Source: Neobacillus jeddahensis (lineage in GTDB: Bacteria; Bacillota; Bacilli; Bacillales; Cytobacillaceae). From it: DNA of 64,000 bases. The translations under genes were made by a program, and so were the position numbers. Shown here piece by piece: positions 30,766 to 39,864 of the stretch (its first letter is position 1; each line of letters opens with the position of its first letter). Below the pieces are notes generated by a model. The model saw nothing but the letters and a program-made list of their open reading frames with translations, was not told the DNA's origin and ran no database searches. The stretch spans positions 1 through 64,000 of the forward strand of contig NZ_CCAS010000006.1 of the NCBI RefSeq assembly GCF_000612625.1, in the 5' to 3' direction.

Positions 30766-31461
30766 TTAAGTTCCTCCCTTTTCTCGCTGGAAATCATTAT
30801 CCATGTTTCGGTCACGGCCGAGGGCTCCCTCATCTGTCAAGACGGTTACTGTCCGTCCATTTGCATAAGGATTCACCGCATTTTTAATGGCACTTTTTGT
30901 TGCTGCTGCTTTTGTATCATCATGTAACTTTACGGACACGATGACGGTATTTCCATAAGCGACAGACCTTACATCCTTAACATTATTTATATCAGCGACA
31001 GTGTTTCTAATTTTTTCTGTTACATTATCTTGAAAATTCGGGTCCGTTGCTACTCCCGTATTGCCAATATTTGTACTCAAATGACCGTGATAATTCATGT
31101 CACTCGTACTAAACCGATTATCTCGCTGGAAAAAGTTGCGATCCTTCTTTGCGATTGGAGTGGTCGGATTTTTAGGATTTCCGTTCCCATCTCTAGTTTT
31201 CGCCTGTTGCTTATTTTGCTCGTTTATGACCTGATCCTCATCCCCAAGAGTATGGTCCATCATTTCGGTAAACGCACCGTCATTGTCCCGAAGTAATTCA
31301 TTATTGTTATTGGGATGATTTTCATTCGAGTAATATCCAATCGGTCGTACAGAATTGGTATTACCTTCATTCGCACCCGTACGATTTTGATCACCTGTAC
31401 AACCTGTGACCCCCAACAGCAAACAGACGGAAAGAGGAATCATCCACTGTTTCTTGTTCAA
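30766..31461 (-). CDS. YhcN/YlaJ-family spore lipoprotein (CoxA-like)
   Basis: A 231-residue lipoprotein: a signal peptide with lipobox VTGC (Cys 21), an Asn/Gly-rich linker, and a C-terminal YhcN/YlaJ domain (about 130-215) that resembles a BON fold (VTEKIRNTVADINNVKDVRSVAYGNTVIVSVKL). In B. subtilis the gene at this place, coxA (yrbB), codes for a spore cortex protein that goes with SafA. The start is TTG after AGGGGG. The end is basic and Asp/Asn-rich. Flanked by bofC, the kinase-fold gene and safA, it belongs to a cluster of spore genes. Confidence 0.85.
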   Translation of the reverse strand: MNKKQWMIPLSVCLLLGVTGCTGDQNRTGANEGNTNSVRPIGYYSNENHPNNNNELLRDNDGAFTEMMDHTLGDEDQVINEQNKQQAKTRDGNGNPKNPTTPIAKKDRNFFQRDNRFSTSDMNYHGHLSTNIGNTGVATDPNFQDNVTEKIRNTVADINNVKDVRSVAYGNTVIVSVKLHDDTKAAATKSAIKNAVNPYANGRTVTVLTDEGALGRDRNMDNDFQREKGGT

Positions 31462-31563
31462 GCGAAAAACCCCCTAGAATAACATCATGAGCATCACTTT
31501 CCTGCTCATTTATAGAGTGTTATCTTATAAGGAATTTCATTCCGCAAAAATATTTCCACCTAT

Positions 31564-32553
31564 TCAAGTCACGATTTTTTGTAAGTGGTGAATGAATTTT
31601 TTTCTTGTGTAAAACTGACTAATAGATAATTCCATTACCTGACTGAATCTGACATGGTCGGTATACGTTTTTTCTCGGATTAACCGATTCCACTCGCGAA
31701 ATATATCAGCAGGGTAAGCTAAGGCATATAAAAAAGCCTCTTCATGCAAATATTGATTGATTTGTTTTAAACTTGCTAACTTTTCAAATGACCAATCCAT
31801 GTAGGGAAGGATTCGATTGGCATATTGCAAATAATCGAATGATGGCGGTCCGCTGCTGATTAAATCAAAATCAATTAAATGTAACCGGCCATTGCGATCA
31901 CGTAAAAAATTATGGTGGGCGACATCGCCATGAAGAATGAGATTAGGTTCCTGTTGAAAAAAATGACGATGATTATTCATACCCTTCAGTGACCAATTGG
32001 CCCACGAAGTCAATTCTGACAGACACTGGTCATTCATAAAATATTGAATAAAAGGGATATTTCCCGCAAAAAGGCGGTGCCTCTCTGTCCATTTTTCAAT
32101 TAATTGACCTTTAGGAAGCAAGGTCCGATAACGCGATTCAAAAGAAGCTGTCGTCTGATGAAATTGTGCTAGGAGCTCAATCCCTTCTTGACGATTTTTT
32201 TGTGTAAGAAATGAAAAGGGCTTTTTATTTGGCGGAATATACTCTATACACCCAAAGTAAGTTCCTTCAAAAAATAGCTGTTCTTTCGTAGGTGGTGTTA
32301 AAAACAGATAGGTTTTAAAAAATCCTTCTTTTCTAAGTGAAGTAGTAAAAGCTTCTTGGAGACGGAGCCTGCTATTAGTATGATACCCCTTCATCATATA
32401 AGTATTTTTTTCTGTTTTAAGTAAGAATACGGAATTTCGAACCGAAACGAGCTGAATGATTCTCTCTAAAAACTGAGACTGAAAATAAGAGAGGAGACGA
32501 TCAAAATAATCATCGTCTCCTTTTTGGTTGGTTGACCTATTAATTACTTTCAT
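31564..32553 (-). CDS. CotS-family spore coat protein with aminoglycoside-kinase fold
   Basis: A 329-residue protein of the CotS/YutH/YsxE group, related to aminoglycoside and choline kinases. Visible motifs are the Brenner-type catalytic loop HGDVAHHN near residues 218-225 and the metal-binding LIDFDLIS about 15 residues later, so kinase activity is possible; most family members are known only as spore coat proteins. The ATG at 32553 overlaps the end of safA by 14 bases and has only a weak GAG upstream, so translation is probably coupled to safA. I do not recall this gene next to safA in B. subtilis. Confidence 0.8.
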   Translation of the reverse strand: MKVINRSTNQKGDDDYFDRLLSYFQSQFLERIIQLVSVRNSVFLLKTEKNTYMMKGYHTNSRLRLQEAFTTSLRKEGFFKTYLFLTPPTKEQLFFEGTYFGCIEYIPPNKKPFSFLTQKNRQEGIELLAQFHQTTASFESRYRTLLPKGQLIEKWTERHRLFAGNIPFIQYFMNDQCLSELTSWANWSLKGMNNHRHFFQQEPNLILHGDVAHHNFLRDRNGRLHLIDFDLISSGPPSFDYLQYANRILPYMDWSFEKLASLKQINQYLHEEAFLYALAYPADIFREWNRLIREKTYTDHVRFSQVMELSISQFYTRKKFIHHLQKIVT

Positions 32554-34282
32554 CTCGATAACCAGGCATACCGTAAGGATTTGTTCCAACTGGACCCATT
32601 CCATATGGATTCATATAAGGAGGCTGAGCAACATTGGCTGGCCCCATATATGGTGCACTATAGATGGGTGGCGTCGGTGGCACAAAGTTAGTCGGTACGG
32701 CATTTGGTACCGCTCCTGCATGGTTTAGTGATGGCGTTGAGCCACACCCACAGTCGTCCATAGCCCCCGTTCCTACAGGTAACCCCTGCATGGGTGGACT
32801 TTGCATAAATGGCATTTGACTACTGTATCCTGGTGCAGACATGTCTTGAGATCCAAAATCCTGCCCCCCCATCATTTGCGGGACTGGTCCGCCCATTTGT
32901 GGATAACCATACGGCCTTTGACCATATGGTGAACCCATTCCAGATGGACTAGCCATACCAGGATTTCCATACATCATTCCAGGCATTGCTGATGTGGATT
33001 GGCCCATTGCAGGATTTTGACCAGAGTACCCAGCCGGACTTGTCATCGGATATCCTTGCTGCATATCTCCGTATCCCATCGGCATCTGGCCATATCCTGC
33101 TGGCATTTCTCCGTATCCCATCGGCATCTGGCCGTATCCTGCTGGCATACCTCCAGACCCCATCGGCATTTGACCGTATCCCGCTGGCATACCTCCAGAC
33201 CCCATTGGCATTTGACCGTATCCTGCTGGCATTTCTCCAGCACCCATCGGCATTTGACCGTATCCCGCTGGCATTTCTCCAGCACCCATTGGCATTTGAC
33301 CGTATCCCGCTGGCATTTCTCCAGCACCTATTGGCATTTGACTATAGCCGGATGGCATTTGGCCAAACGATGACGGATCCATCATTTGTTGCTGGAACCC
33401 TGGGTTTTGCGCACCCATCACTGAGCCCGGATTGTAGGCAGGGTTCATTACAGGCAATTGTGGCATAAAGGATGACGATTCATCTTGGAAAAATTGTCCT
33501 GGAGCAACTGAACCACCAGCCATAGATGGAGCAACTCCTGGTGCTCCAAAATTCGTTCCAGGATTCATTCCGGTTGGTGGGCCATAAGCCATACCCTGTT
33601 GTGGAAATGGCATGAATGGCTGCATTGGAACCCCTCCACCGAATGGTGGGCAGAATCCAGGTCCAGGCATAACAGGTGTAATTGGTACACAATAATCTTG
33701 CGGTGGTGGCATTTCCATTGGCATTTCTTGTACTGGTGGTGGAGCTGGGACTGGAATTTCCTTCTTTGGAATTTCTTCTTTGACCTCAGGAAGTATATTG
33801 GCAGGTTTAGGCGGTAATTGTGGTTGAACGGTCATATTAGACATGTTCGTCATATAATAATTGTTGATATCAATTTCAGGGACTATTTGTAGAGGCATTT
33901 TTGGAGTATAAGGTGTTTTAGGTACTTCTTTGATAATTGGTTGTTCTTTGATAATCGGTTGTTCCTTTTTAATCGGTACCTCCTTTTTTGGCGCTTCCTT
34001 AATCGGGGCAGGAATTGGTTTTTCTTTAACGAACGGTTGCTCAGCAATCGGCATTTCCTTCTTTGTTCCTAAATTGATTGTTGTTTCCGGTTTTGAGTGT
34101 CCCATAGGTGCTTCTTTTTTTATAGTTCCACCTGTAGTTGGGACTTTTATTTTCATACCGGGCATAATCATATCAGGGTTGCTGAGCTGTGAATTCATCT
34201 TTTTCAGCTCTTCAAAATTCACGCCGTACTTCTTGGCGATCTTCCAAAGAGTATCCCCTTTCTGTACGATATGGATCTTCAC
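32540..34282 (-). CDS. safA: Spore coat assembly protein SafA with LysM domain
   Basis: SafA directs inner coat assembly by binding the spore cortex and SpoVID. The 580-residue protein has an N-terminal LysM domain (residues 1-50, KIHIVQKGDTLWKIAKKYGV), a Lys/Pro/Glu stretch with short KEQPII repeats (about 75-120), then a long region rich in Met, Pro, Gly, Gln and Tyr with seven copies of a 14-residue repeat (about 307-406), and a Cys-containing tail (DDCGCG). I start at the GTG at 34282 after AGGAGGG, where the B. subtilis protein also begins. A sigma-E-like promoter lies upstream. Confidence 0.93.
   Translation of the reverse strand: MKIHIVQKGDTLWKIAKKYGVNFEELKKMNSQLSNPDMIMPGMKIKVPTTGGTIKKEAPMGHSKPETTINLGTKKEMPIAEQPFVKEKPIPAPIKEAPKKEVPIKKEQPIIKEQPIIKEVPKTPYTPKMPLQIVPEIDINNYYMTNMSNMTVQPQLPPKPANILPEVKEEIPKKEIPVPAPPPVQEMPMEMPPPQDYCVPITPVMPGPGFCPPFGGGVPMQPFMPFPQQGMAYGPPTGMNPGTNFGAPGVAPSMAGGSVAPGQFFQDESSSFMPQLPVMNPAYNPGSVMGAQNPGFQQQMMDPSSFGQMPSGYSQMPIGAGEMPAGYGQMPMGAGEMPAGYGQMPMGAGEMPAGYGQMPMGSGGMPAGYGQMPMGSGGMPAGYGQMPMGYGEMPAGYGQMPMGYGDMQQGYPMTSPAGYSGQNPAMGQSTSAMPGMMYGNPGMASPSGMGSPYGQRPYGYPQMGGPVPQMMGGQDFGSQDMSAPGYSSQMPFMQSPPMQGLPVGTGAMDDCGCGSTPSLNHAGAVPNAVPTNFVPPTPPIYSAPYMGPANVAQPPYMNPYGMGPVGTNPYGMPGYRDESN
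33066..33363. repeat. 42-bp tandem repeat inside safA
   Basis: About seven in-frame copies of a 42-bp unit encode GEMPAGYGQMPMGA with small changes (AGE, SGG, YGE at one position). Neighbouring copies differ by only a few bases, so copy number is likely to vary between strains. Confidence 0.9.
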
Positions 34283-34356
34283 TCTGATTTCCCTCCTATG
34301 GCATAAGTCCATATAGTGTATGTGAAGATGGGCAAAGTGCTAACATTCTTCAAAAA

Positions 34357-34385
34357 AACTTATGCTTACTTTCCAAAAAATATGA
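34357..34385 (-). promoter_or_regulatory. Candidate sigma-E promoter of safA
   Basis: On the minus strand TCATATT (34379-34385), a 14-base spacer and CATAAGTT (34357-34364) closely fit the sigma-E consensus. The start would be about 70 bases before the safA GTG. safA is sigma-E dependent in B. subtilis. Confidence 0.72.
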
Positions 34386-34414
34386 ATCCACTTATATTAT
34401 CCTGTTCTGACTTA

Positions 34415-34450
34415 GTAAAAAAGTGATGCAATCATCATCATTGCATCACT
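34415..34450 (-). terminator. Terminator of the nadBCA operon
   Basis: Perfect 10-bp arms (34422-34431 and 34441-34450) followed by six T on the minus strand, directly after the nadA stop. Confidence 0.9.
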
Positions 34451-34457
34451 ATACTGC

Positions 34458-35564
34458 TTATGAATTTTCTAACATTCTTTCTAAGGCAAGCTTGGCATTC
34501 TCAGTAATCTCAGGACTAACTTTTACCATATTGTTCTCATTATCTAATGTATCGAGGCTCCATACTAGATGCGGCAGGTCAATCCTGTTCATAGTCAGGC
34601 AGGGGCACATATGTGGATTTAATGAAATAATCTTTTTATCAGGATGATCGTTTATTATACGATTGACGAGGTTCATTTCTGTTCCAATGGCCCAAGCTGA
34701 ACCAGGCTCCGCCTTTTCTATCTCATTAATGATATAACTCGTTGAACCCGCCGTATCCGCTAATTCTACAACTTCCCGGCGGCATTCTGGATGAACAATA
34801 ATTTTCATGTTTGGATATTGATTGCGTGTCTCAACCACATTTTGCACCGTAAAGTTTTCATGAACTGAACAATGACCTTTCCACAGAATCACTTTTATCG
34901 CTGAATAATCTCCATCGTATTCAAGCGTGTTTGTAATTGGGTTCCAAATGGCCATTTCATCTAATCCTAAACCTAAATCTGCTGCGGTGTTCCGTCCTAA
35001 ATGCTGATCAGGTAAAAATAGAATTCGTTCTTTTACATCAAATGCCCATTTGACCATTGTTTCTGCATTTGAGGAGGTAACCGTTGCCCCTCCGTTTGCA
35101 CCGACAAACGCCTTAATAGCGGCAGTAGAATTAACATATGTTAAAGGTAGTATTGTGTCCCCAAAGTGTCCCTGCAGGACCTCCCATGCTCTTTCAGTCT
35201 GCTGGATATCCGCCATATCGGCCATTGAGCACCCCGCACGCATATCGGGTAAGAAAACCTTTTGCTTATTGTTTGTTAAAATATCGGCAGTCTCTGCCAT
35301 GAAATGGACGCCACAGAAGACGATAAATTCTGCGTCTGTGTTTTCAGCCGAGATTTGCGCCAGTTTTAAAGAGTCACCTGTTGCGTCTGCAAACTGGATG
35401 ACCTCGTCTTTTTGATAGTGATGTCCTGGGATAAAAAGTCGTTTTCCCAACTGTTGTTTTATCTCAACAACCCGTTTCTCGAGTGCCTCTCTCGGCATTT
35501 GTTTATATTCTTCAGGAATCATACCATTTGTCTGTAAACTTGCTAAGATATTCAAACTACTCAT
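34458..35564 (-). CDS. nadA: Quinolinate synthase NadA
   Basis: Condenses iminoaspartate with dihydroxyacetone phosphate to give quinolinate, using an oxygen-sensitive [4Fe-4S] cluster. The 368-residue protein belongs to the long Bacillus type. The three cluster cysteines fall in [21 protein letters not shown] and [11 protein letters not shown]. It overlaps nadC by eight bases. The ATG at 35564 lies very close to AAAGGGG; the TTG three codons on has better spacing and is an alternative. The NifS-like enzyme encoded nearby probably builds its cluster. Confidence 0.96.
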   Translation of the reverse strand: MSSLNILASLQTNGMIPEEYKQMPREALEKRVVEIKQQLGKRLFIPGHHYQKDEVIQFADATGDSLKLAQISAENTDAEFIVFCGVHFMAETADILTNNKQKVFLPDMRAGCSMADMADIQQTERAWEVLQGHFGDTILPLTYVNSTAAIKAFVGANGGATVTSSNAETMVKWAFDVKERILFLPDQHLGRNTAADLGLGLDEMAIWNPITNTLEYDGDYSAIKVILWKGHCSVHENFTVQNVVETRNQYPNMKIIVHPECRREVVELADTAGSTSYIINEIEKAEPGSAWAIGTEMNLVNRIINDHPDKKIISLNPHMCPCLTMNRIDLPHLVWSLDTLDNENNMVKVSPEITENAKLALERMLENS

Positions 35565-36405
35565 CCCCTTTATTCCATATCACTTTTACACTTATATCCA
35601 ATGCTTTATATGAATGAGTCAAGTATCCAAGGGAAATATAATCTACTCCCGTATCTCGATAATCAGCAATATTCGTTAGTTGAATGCCTCCGGAAGCCTC
35701 GGTAATGATACTCGGAGGAACCAGTTTGATAAACTCCTTAATTTCATCGGGCGTGCGGTTATCAAACATGATGACATCTGCCCCTGCATTGACTGCTTCC
35801 ACTACCTGTTCTTCTGTTTCCACTTCGACTTCAACCTTTACCATATGACCAGCCTTGTTTCGAACTGCTTCTACTGCACTTGAAATCGAACCGGCAAACG
35901 AAATATGGTTGTCCTTTATCATGACCCCATCGTAGAGACCGAATCGATGATTAAAGCCGCCACCACAGCGCACTGCATATTTTTCAATCATACGAAGGCC
36001 AGGAGTTGTTTTCCTTGTGTCACATATTTTCGTATGACCACTGTCCAGTTCATTAACAGTTTTTTGCGTTAATGTGGCAATCCCGCTCATCCGTTGAACA
36101 AGATTAAGAACCACCCGTTCACCTTTTAATAAATCAGCTATTTTTCCTGAGACGATGGCAAGCTCTTGGCCTTTTTTTATTTCTTGGCCATCCTTTACAA
36201 AGACTTGGGGGATAATTTCGTTATTAAGAAGCTGGAAGCCAGTCTTAATAATCTCCTCTCCGCAAAAAATCCCCTTATCTTTTGCAAGAAAAACGATTTG
36301 CCCAGTGGCATCATCCCGAAAGATCAAATCAGTTGTAAGATCTTGTTCCCCAATATCCTCAATAAAAAATTTCTCAAGTTGCGAGCGCAGTTTCAATGAA
36401 TTCAT
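35557..36405 (-). CDS. nadC: Nicotinate-nucleotide pyrophosphorylase (QPRTase)
   Basis: Turns quinolinate and PRPP into nicotinate mononucleotide, the third step of de novo NAD synthesis. The 282-residue type II PRTase has the N-terminal [14 protein letters not shown], the active-site stretches [30 protein letters not shown] and KDNHI, and the barrel end EASGGI. GGAGAATAACC precedes the ATG. It overlaps nadB by 32 bases and nadA by eight, so the three genes form one coupled operon. Confidence 0.97.
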   Translation of the reverse strand: MNSLKLRSQLEKFFIEDIGEQDLTTDLIFRDDATGQIVFLAKDKGIFCGEEIIKTGFQLLNNEIIPQVFVKDGQEIKKGQELAIVSGKIADLLKGERVVLNLVQRMSGIATLTQKTVNELDSGHTKICDTRKTTPGLRMIEKYAVRCGGGFNHRFGLYDGVMIKDNHISFAGSISSAVEAVRNKAGHMVKVEVEVETEEQVVEAVNAGADVIMFDNRTPDEIKEFIKLVPPSIITEASGGIQLTNIADYRDTGVDYISLGYLTHSYKALDISVKVIWNKGDE

Positions 36406-37951
36406 GGTTATTCTCCAATTCCTGTTTATATTTATGAATAATTGATTTTCTTAGCCAATGATGATCGTCTTCATATGGATAATCACTTCGATAATGACCT
36501 CCACGACTTTCTGTTCTTTGTAACGCAGATTCTGTGATTAGACTCGCAGTAATCAACATAAAAATCTTTGATATATCGGAAGGGAAACATGTATCTAAAT
36601 TGAGAAGATCAGCTTTGAATTGACCTAACCAGGCCATTTGCTTCTTTAGATTCGCTTCATTTCTGATAATCCCAACACGCTCCATCATTAAATCCTTCAT
36701 CTGCTCAATATCCGGTAACATTACCTTTTCCTGGTTTATAGGCTGAATAGAAGCATCCTTTTCAGCCTCTAGCTGGCCTTTTCCTTGTTGATTAATCCAC
36801 TCTGATAATTGATGCCCTTGATACAGGCCCTCTAATAAAGAATTGCTCGCCAACCGATTTGCACCGTGCAATCCCATGCAGGAAGTTTCACCAATTGCAA
36901 ATAGCCCATCAATTGAAGAACGGCCGATTAAATCAGTTTTAATTCCGCCCATTACAAAATGACTGCCAGGTGCCACCGGAATTTTCCCCTCTGCTAAACA
37001 AATCCCATTTTGCTCACAAATAGCTGTGATGGAAGGAAAGCGGTTGCTAAATTCTTTAATATTACTAATATTTAAAAATACTTGTTTACCATTTTTCAGA
37101 AATTCATAGATTCTTTGGGAAACCACATGTCTTGGTCCAAGATCCTTCATCGGATGTACCCCTTCCATAATCGGAGTACCATCCGCGGTCACAAGGATTG
37201 CCCCTTCTCCTCTGACAGCCTCAGAGATTAATCCCTTTGTTTCACCATTTATATACAAGAGCGTTGGGTGAAATTGAATAAATTCCATATCAACGATTTC
37301 TGCACCAGCTAAATAGGCCATGGCGATTCCATCGCCACAGACTGTTTTGGCATTGGAAGTGTAGCTGTACAATTGGCCGCATCCCCCAGACGCAATAATG
37401 ATATGACTACCATAGAATTTCCTTATCTTCCCGTCTAACCCTTTTGCCTTGACACCGATGCAACGATTTTTCTCAGTATTAAGAATTAATTTATATGCCG
37501 TAACATTTTCTTCCACATTGACATTTACTTTAAGATTATTAATTAAATGTTCCATGACGTTTTTACCCGTTGCATCGCCGCCACCATGAACAATTCTTTT
37601 TTCACTATGAGCGCCTTCCATCCCTAAAAATAATTCACCCTTTTGATTTCGATCAAAAAAATCTCCTTGCTCCGCCAAGTTCCTGATGAGGGATGGGGCT
37701 GCAGTAATGACTTGCTCGACAGCAGCACGATTATTATGAAATCTTCCTGCTTCCAACGTATCTACAACATGTTTAGATGGATCGTCATTTGCACCAATTG
37801 CTGCTGCAATACCACCTTGGGCAAGATAGGAATTTGTCACTCTCATCTTTCCCTTTGTGAGTATTCTCACATTTAAATGTGTATTTAATTTTCCAGCCAG
37901 CTGCAATGCAGCTATGCCACTACCTATAATTACTACATCATCATTTGTCAC
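36374..37951 (-). CDS. nadB: L-aspartate oxidase NadB
   Basis: A flavoenzyme that oxidises L-aspartate to iminoaspartate, the first step of NAD synthesis. The 525-residue protein has the FAD-binding GSGIAALQLA near residues 11-20, the conserved HGGGDATG, and the substrate loop EAVRGEGAILV with the active Arg. It resembles the succinate dehydrogenase flavoprotein family, from which the Bacillus order nadB-nadC-nadA separates it. It is divergent from nifS, with a shared regulatory gap of 96 bases that contains a likely NadR operator. Confidence 0.96.
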   Translation of the reverse strand: MTNDDVVIIGSGIAALQLAGKLNTHLNVRILTKGKMRVTNSYLAQGGIAAAIGANDDPSKHVVDTLEAGRFHNNRAAVEQVITAAPSLIRNLAEQGDFFDRNQKGELFLGMEGAHSEKRIVHGGGDATGKNVMEHLINNLKVNVNVEENVTAYKLILNTEKNRCIGVKAKGLDGKIRKFYGSHIIIASGGCGQLYSYTSNAKTVCGDGIAMAYLAGAEIVDMEFIQFHPTLLYINGETKGLISEAVRGEGAILVTADGTPIMEGVHPMKDLGPRHVVSQRIYEFLKNGKQVFLNISNIKEFSNRFPSITAICEQNGICLAEGKIPVAPGSHFVMGGIKTDLIGRSSIDGLFAIGETSCMGLHGANRLASNSLLEGLYQGHQLSEWINQQGKGQLEAEKDASIQPINQEKVMLPDIEQMKDLMMERVGIIRNEANLKKQMAWLGQFKADLLNLDTCFPSDISKIFMLITASLITESALQRTESRGGHYRSDYPYEDDHHWLRKSIIHKYKQELENNHEFIETALAT

Positions 37952-37970
37952 ATTTCACCTTCCTGACAAA

Positions 37971-37990
37971 ACATGTGTCTTGACATATAT
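37971..37990. promoter_or_regulatory. Candidate NadR (NiaR) operator and nifS-nadR promoter
   Basis: A near-palindrome centred on TGTCTTGACA lies between nadB and nifS. Its right half supplies the -35 TTGACA (37980-37985) of a plus-strand promoter whose -10 would be TAAACT, 18 bases on. NadR of B. subtilis binds this intergenic region with nicotinic acid as corepressor and shuts both operons. The motif match is from memory. Confidence 0.6.
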
Positions 37991-38047
37991 ATTTACACAG
38001 AATTAAACTAAAAACAAGTACAAAAAATAGAGTATGGGAGAATCATA

Positions 38048-39205
38048 ATGATATATTTTGATTTTGCTGCCACAACTCCAATGGATTATGAGGCTGCAGA
38101 AGTTTATATAAAAGTGGCAACCGAAATTTTCGGTAACACCAGCAGTCTTCACGACATTGGCGGACAAGCTCAGACATTGCTGGAAAATTGCCGCAAAGAA
38201 CTTGCTGCTCTATTAGACGTGGATAAAAAAGGGTTATATTTTACTAGTGGCGGTTCGGAAAGTAACTTCTTAGCAATCGAAGCTTTATTGTCTTCTCCTC
38301 TAAAAAATGGAAAACATATTATTGCTGGAATGGCGGAGCATTCATCAGTTCATGGTGTTTTAACTAGACTGGAGAGACTGGGATATGAAATCACACTACT
38401 TCCCTTTAATTCAAAGGGACTGATTGATCAAGAACAGCTTATCAATTCCATTAAGCCAGAAACAATTTTAGTAGCACTACAACATATTAACTCTGAAATT
38501 GGGACAATCCAGCCAATCAAAGAAATGGCTGGATTTTGCAAAGCAAACAGGATTCATTTCCATAGTGATTTTGTCCAATCATTTGGAAAAATCAATTTAA
38601 AAAAGATTACTCCCATCGTCAGTAGTTTTTCTTTTTCCGGTCACAAAATTTATGGGCCAAAAGGGATTGGCGGAGTCTATCTCAATCCTTCTATTCCTTG
38701 GAAACCATTTTTCCCCGATGGTTCACATGAAAGTGGATTTCGGCCAGGAACACTAAACCTTCCAGCGATTGCCGCCATGACGATCGCTGCACAGAAAATC
38801 ATTAGAAACATGGAAGAAGACTTATCTAAATTTAAATCGAAGCGAAAGGCTTTTATCGAGGCACTCGAACCAATCAAAAACAGAGTAAAGGTTTATCAGG
38901 CTGACGATGACTCACAGCTACCAACTATCATTGGGATGCGGATTACCGGTATTGAGGGACAATGGCTGATGCTCGAGTGCAATCGGCTCGGATTTGCCAT
39001 ATCTACGGGAAGTGCCTGCCAGATTGGCATGCAAACCCCCGCAAAGGTTACGAAGGCACTTGGATTAAACGATGAGGAAGCAACGGAATTTATTCGTATC
39101 TCTTTAGGACATTCCTCCAAAATAGAAGATATTGTTCGCCTGGGGGAAACTATTGTGGGCATTGTACAATCATTTAAGTCTGTCTCCGTTATATTAAGAA
39201 ACTAA
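38048..39205 (+). CDS. nifS: NifS-like cysteine desulfurase of the NAD gene cluster
   Basis: A class V PLP enzyme of 385 residues: N-terminal IYFDFAATTPMD, PLP lysine in FSFSGHKIYGPKG, catalytic cysteine in STGSACQIG. In B. subtilis the enzyme from this locus gives sulfur for the NadA Fe-S cluster. It is divergent from nadBCA and runs into nadR, 44 bases downstream. Compared with YrvO (1906-3048), the cysteine loop is short and followed by MQTPAKV in place of SIEPSHV, so the two are clearly separate paralogues. Confidence 0.93.
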   Translation: MIYFDFAATTPMDYEAAEVYIKVATEIFGNTSSLHDIGGQAQTLLENCRKELAALLDVDKKGLYFTSGGSESNFLAIEALLSSPLKNGKHIIAGMAEHSSVHGVLTRLERLGYEITLLPFNSKGLIDQEQLINSIKPETILVALQHINSEIGTIQPIKEMAGFCKANRIHFHSDFVQSFGKINLKKITPIVSSFSFSGHKIYGPKGIGGVYLNPSIPWKPFFPDGSHESGFRPGTLNLPAIAAMTIAAQKIIRNMEEDLSKFKSKRKAFIEALEPIKNRVKVYQADDDSQLPTIIGMRITGIEGQWLMLECNRLGFAISTGSACQIGMQTPAKVTKALGLNDEEATEFIRISLGHSSKIEDIVRLGETIVGIVQSFKSVSVILRN

Positions 39206-39249
39206 CTGTGCTAGAATAGTAAAACAGATAAAAAAATAGGAGGATTTAT

Positions 39250-39789
39250 ATGGCTGATGAAAAAAAAATATTGGGAGAGGAAAGAAGGTCTTTAATTCTC
39301 CAGCAACTTAAAGATAGTACTGAACCGCTTACTGGAAGTGAGTTGGCGGCAAAGACCCATGTAAGCAGACAAGTGATCGTTGGGGATATTACACTGCTTA
39401 AGGCAAAAAATGAACCCATTATCGCAACGAGCCAGGGTTACATTTATCTAAAGCAAAGCTCAAGTACTCCCTCCTTTGAAAGGACCATTGCCTGCAAACA
39501 TTCACCAAAGGAAACTGCAAAAGAACTGAATTTACTAGTAGACCATGGTGTTTTAGTAAAGGATGTTCGAATTGAACACTCAGTATACGGTGATCTAACA
39601 GCATCTGTGATGGTTTCTAATCGCCAAGAGGTGAAACAATTTATGGAAAATATGAAAAGAACAAACGCTTCACTCTTGTCCGAGTTAACTGGCGGCATCC
39701 ACCTTCATACCATTTCTGCATCAAGTACTCATGTTTTAGATAAAGCAGAAGCCGCTTTAAAGGCAGAAGGTTTTTTGATTGAATCATAA
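39250..39789 (+). CDS. nadR: NAD biosynthesis repressor NadR (NiaR, YrxA)
   Basis: A 179-residue transcription repressor that senses nicotinic acid. The N-terminal HTH_11 domain (GSELAAKTHVSRQVIVGDITLLKA, about residues 25-60) is followed by the 3H domain with conserved histidines (ACKHSPKE, VDHGVLVKDVRIEH, GGIHLHTI). AGGAGG precedes the ATG. It follows nifS and probably represses nifS-nadR and nadBCA together. It ends before a strong hairpin shared with pheA. Confidence 0.94.
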   Translation: MADEKKILGEERRSLILQQLKDSTEPLTGSELAAKTHVSRQVIVGDITLLKAKNEPIIATSQGYIYLKQSSSTPSFERTIACKHSPKETAKELNLLVDHGVLVKDVRIEHSVYGDLTASVMVSNRQEVKQFMENMKRTNASLLSELTGGIHLHTISASSTHVLDKAEAALKAEGFLIES

Positions 39790-39826
39790 GAAAATGAAAG
39801 CTATTTTTCCTTTGCGGAATGGGATA

Positions 39827-39863
39827 AGAAAAGGACCCGTTGAACGAAAACGGGTCCTTTTCT
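39827..39863. terminator. Two-way terminator between nadR and pheA
   Basis: Perfect 15-bp arms (39827-39841 and 39849-39863) with a 7-base loop, ending in A-rich and T-rich flanks. The two operons converge here. Confidence 0.9.
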
Positions 39864-39864
39864 A

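Noticed and set aside
33066-33363. Regular repeats that could suggest a CRISPR array
   Set aside because: The units are directly adjacent and code for protein, with no variable spacers and no cas genes.
32986-33468. Long repetitive open frames on both strands across the safA repeat
   Set aside because: They come from the 42-bp repeat, whose length is a multiple of three, so any frame without a stop in one unit stays open. The real frame is safA.
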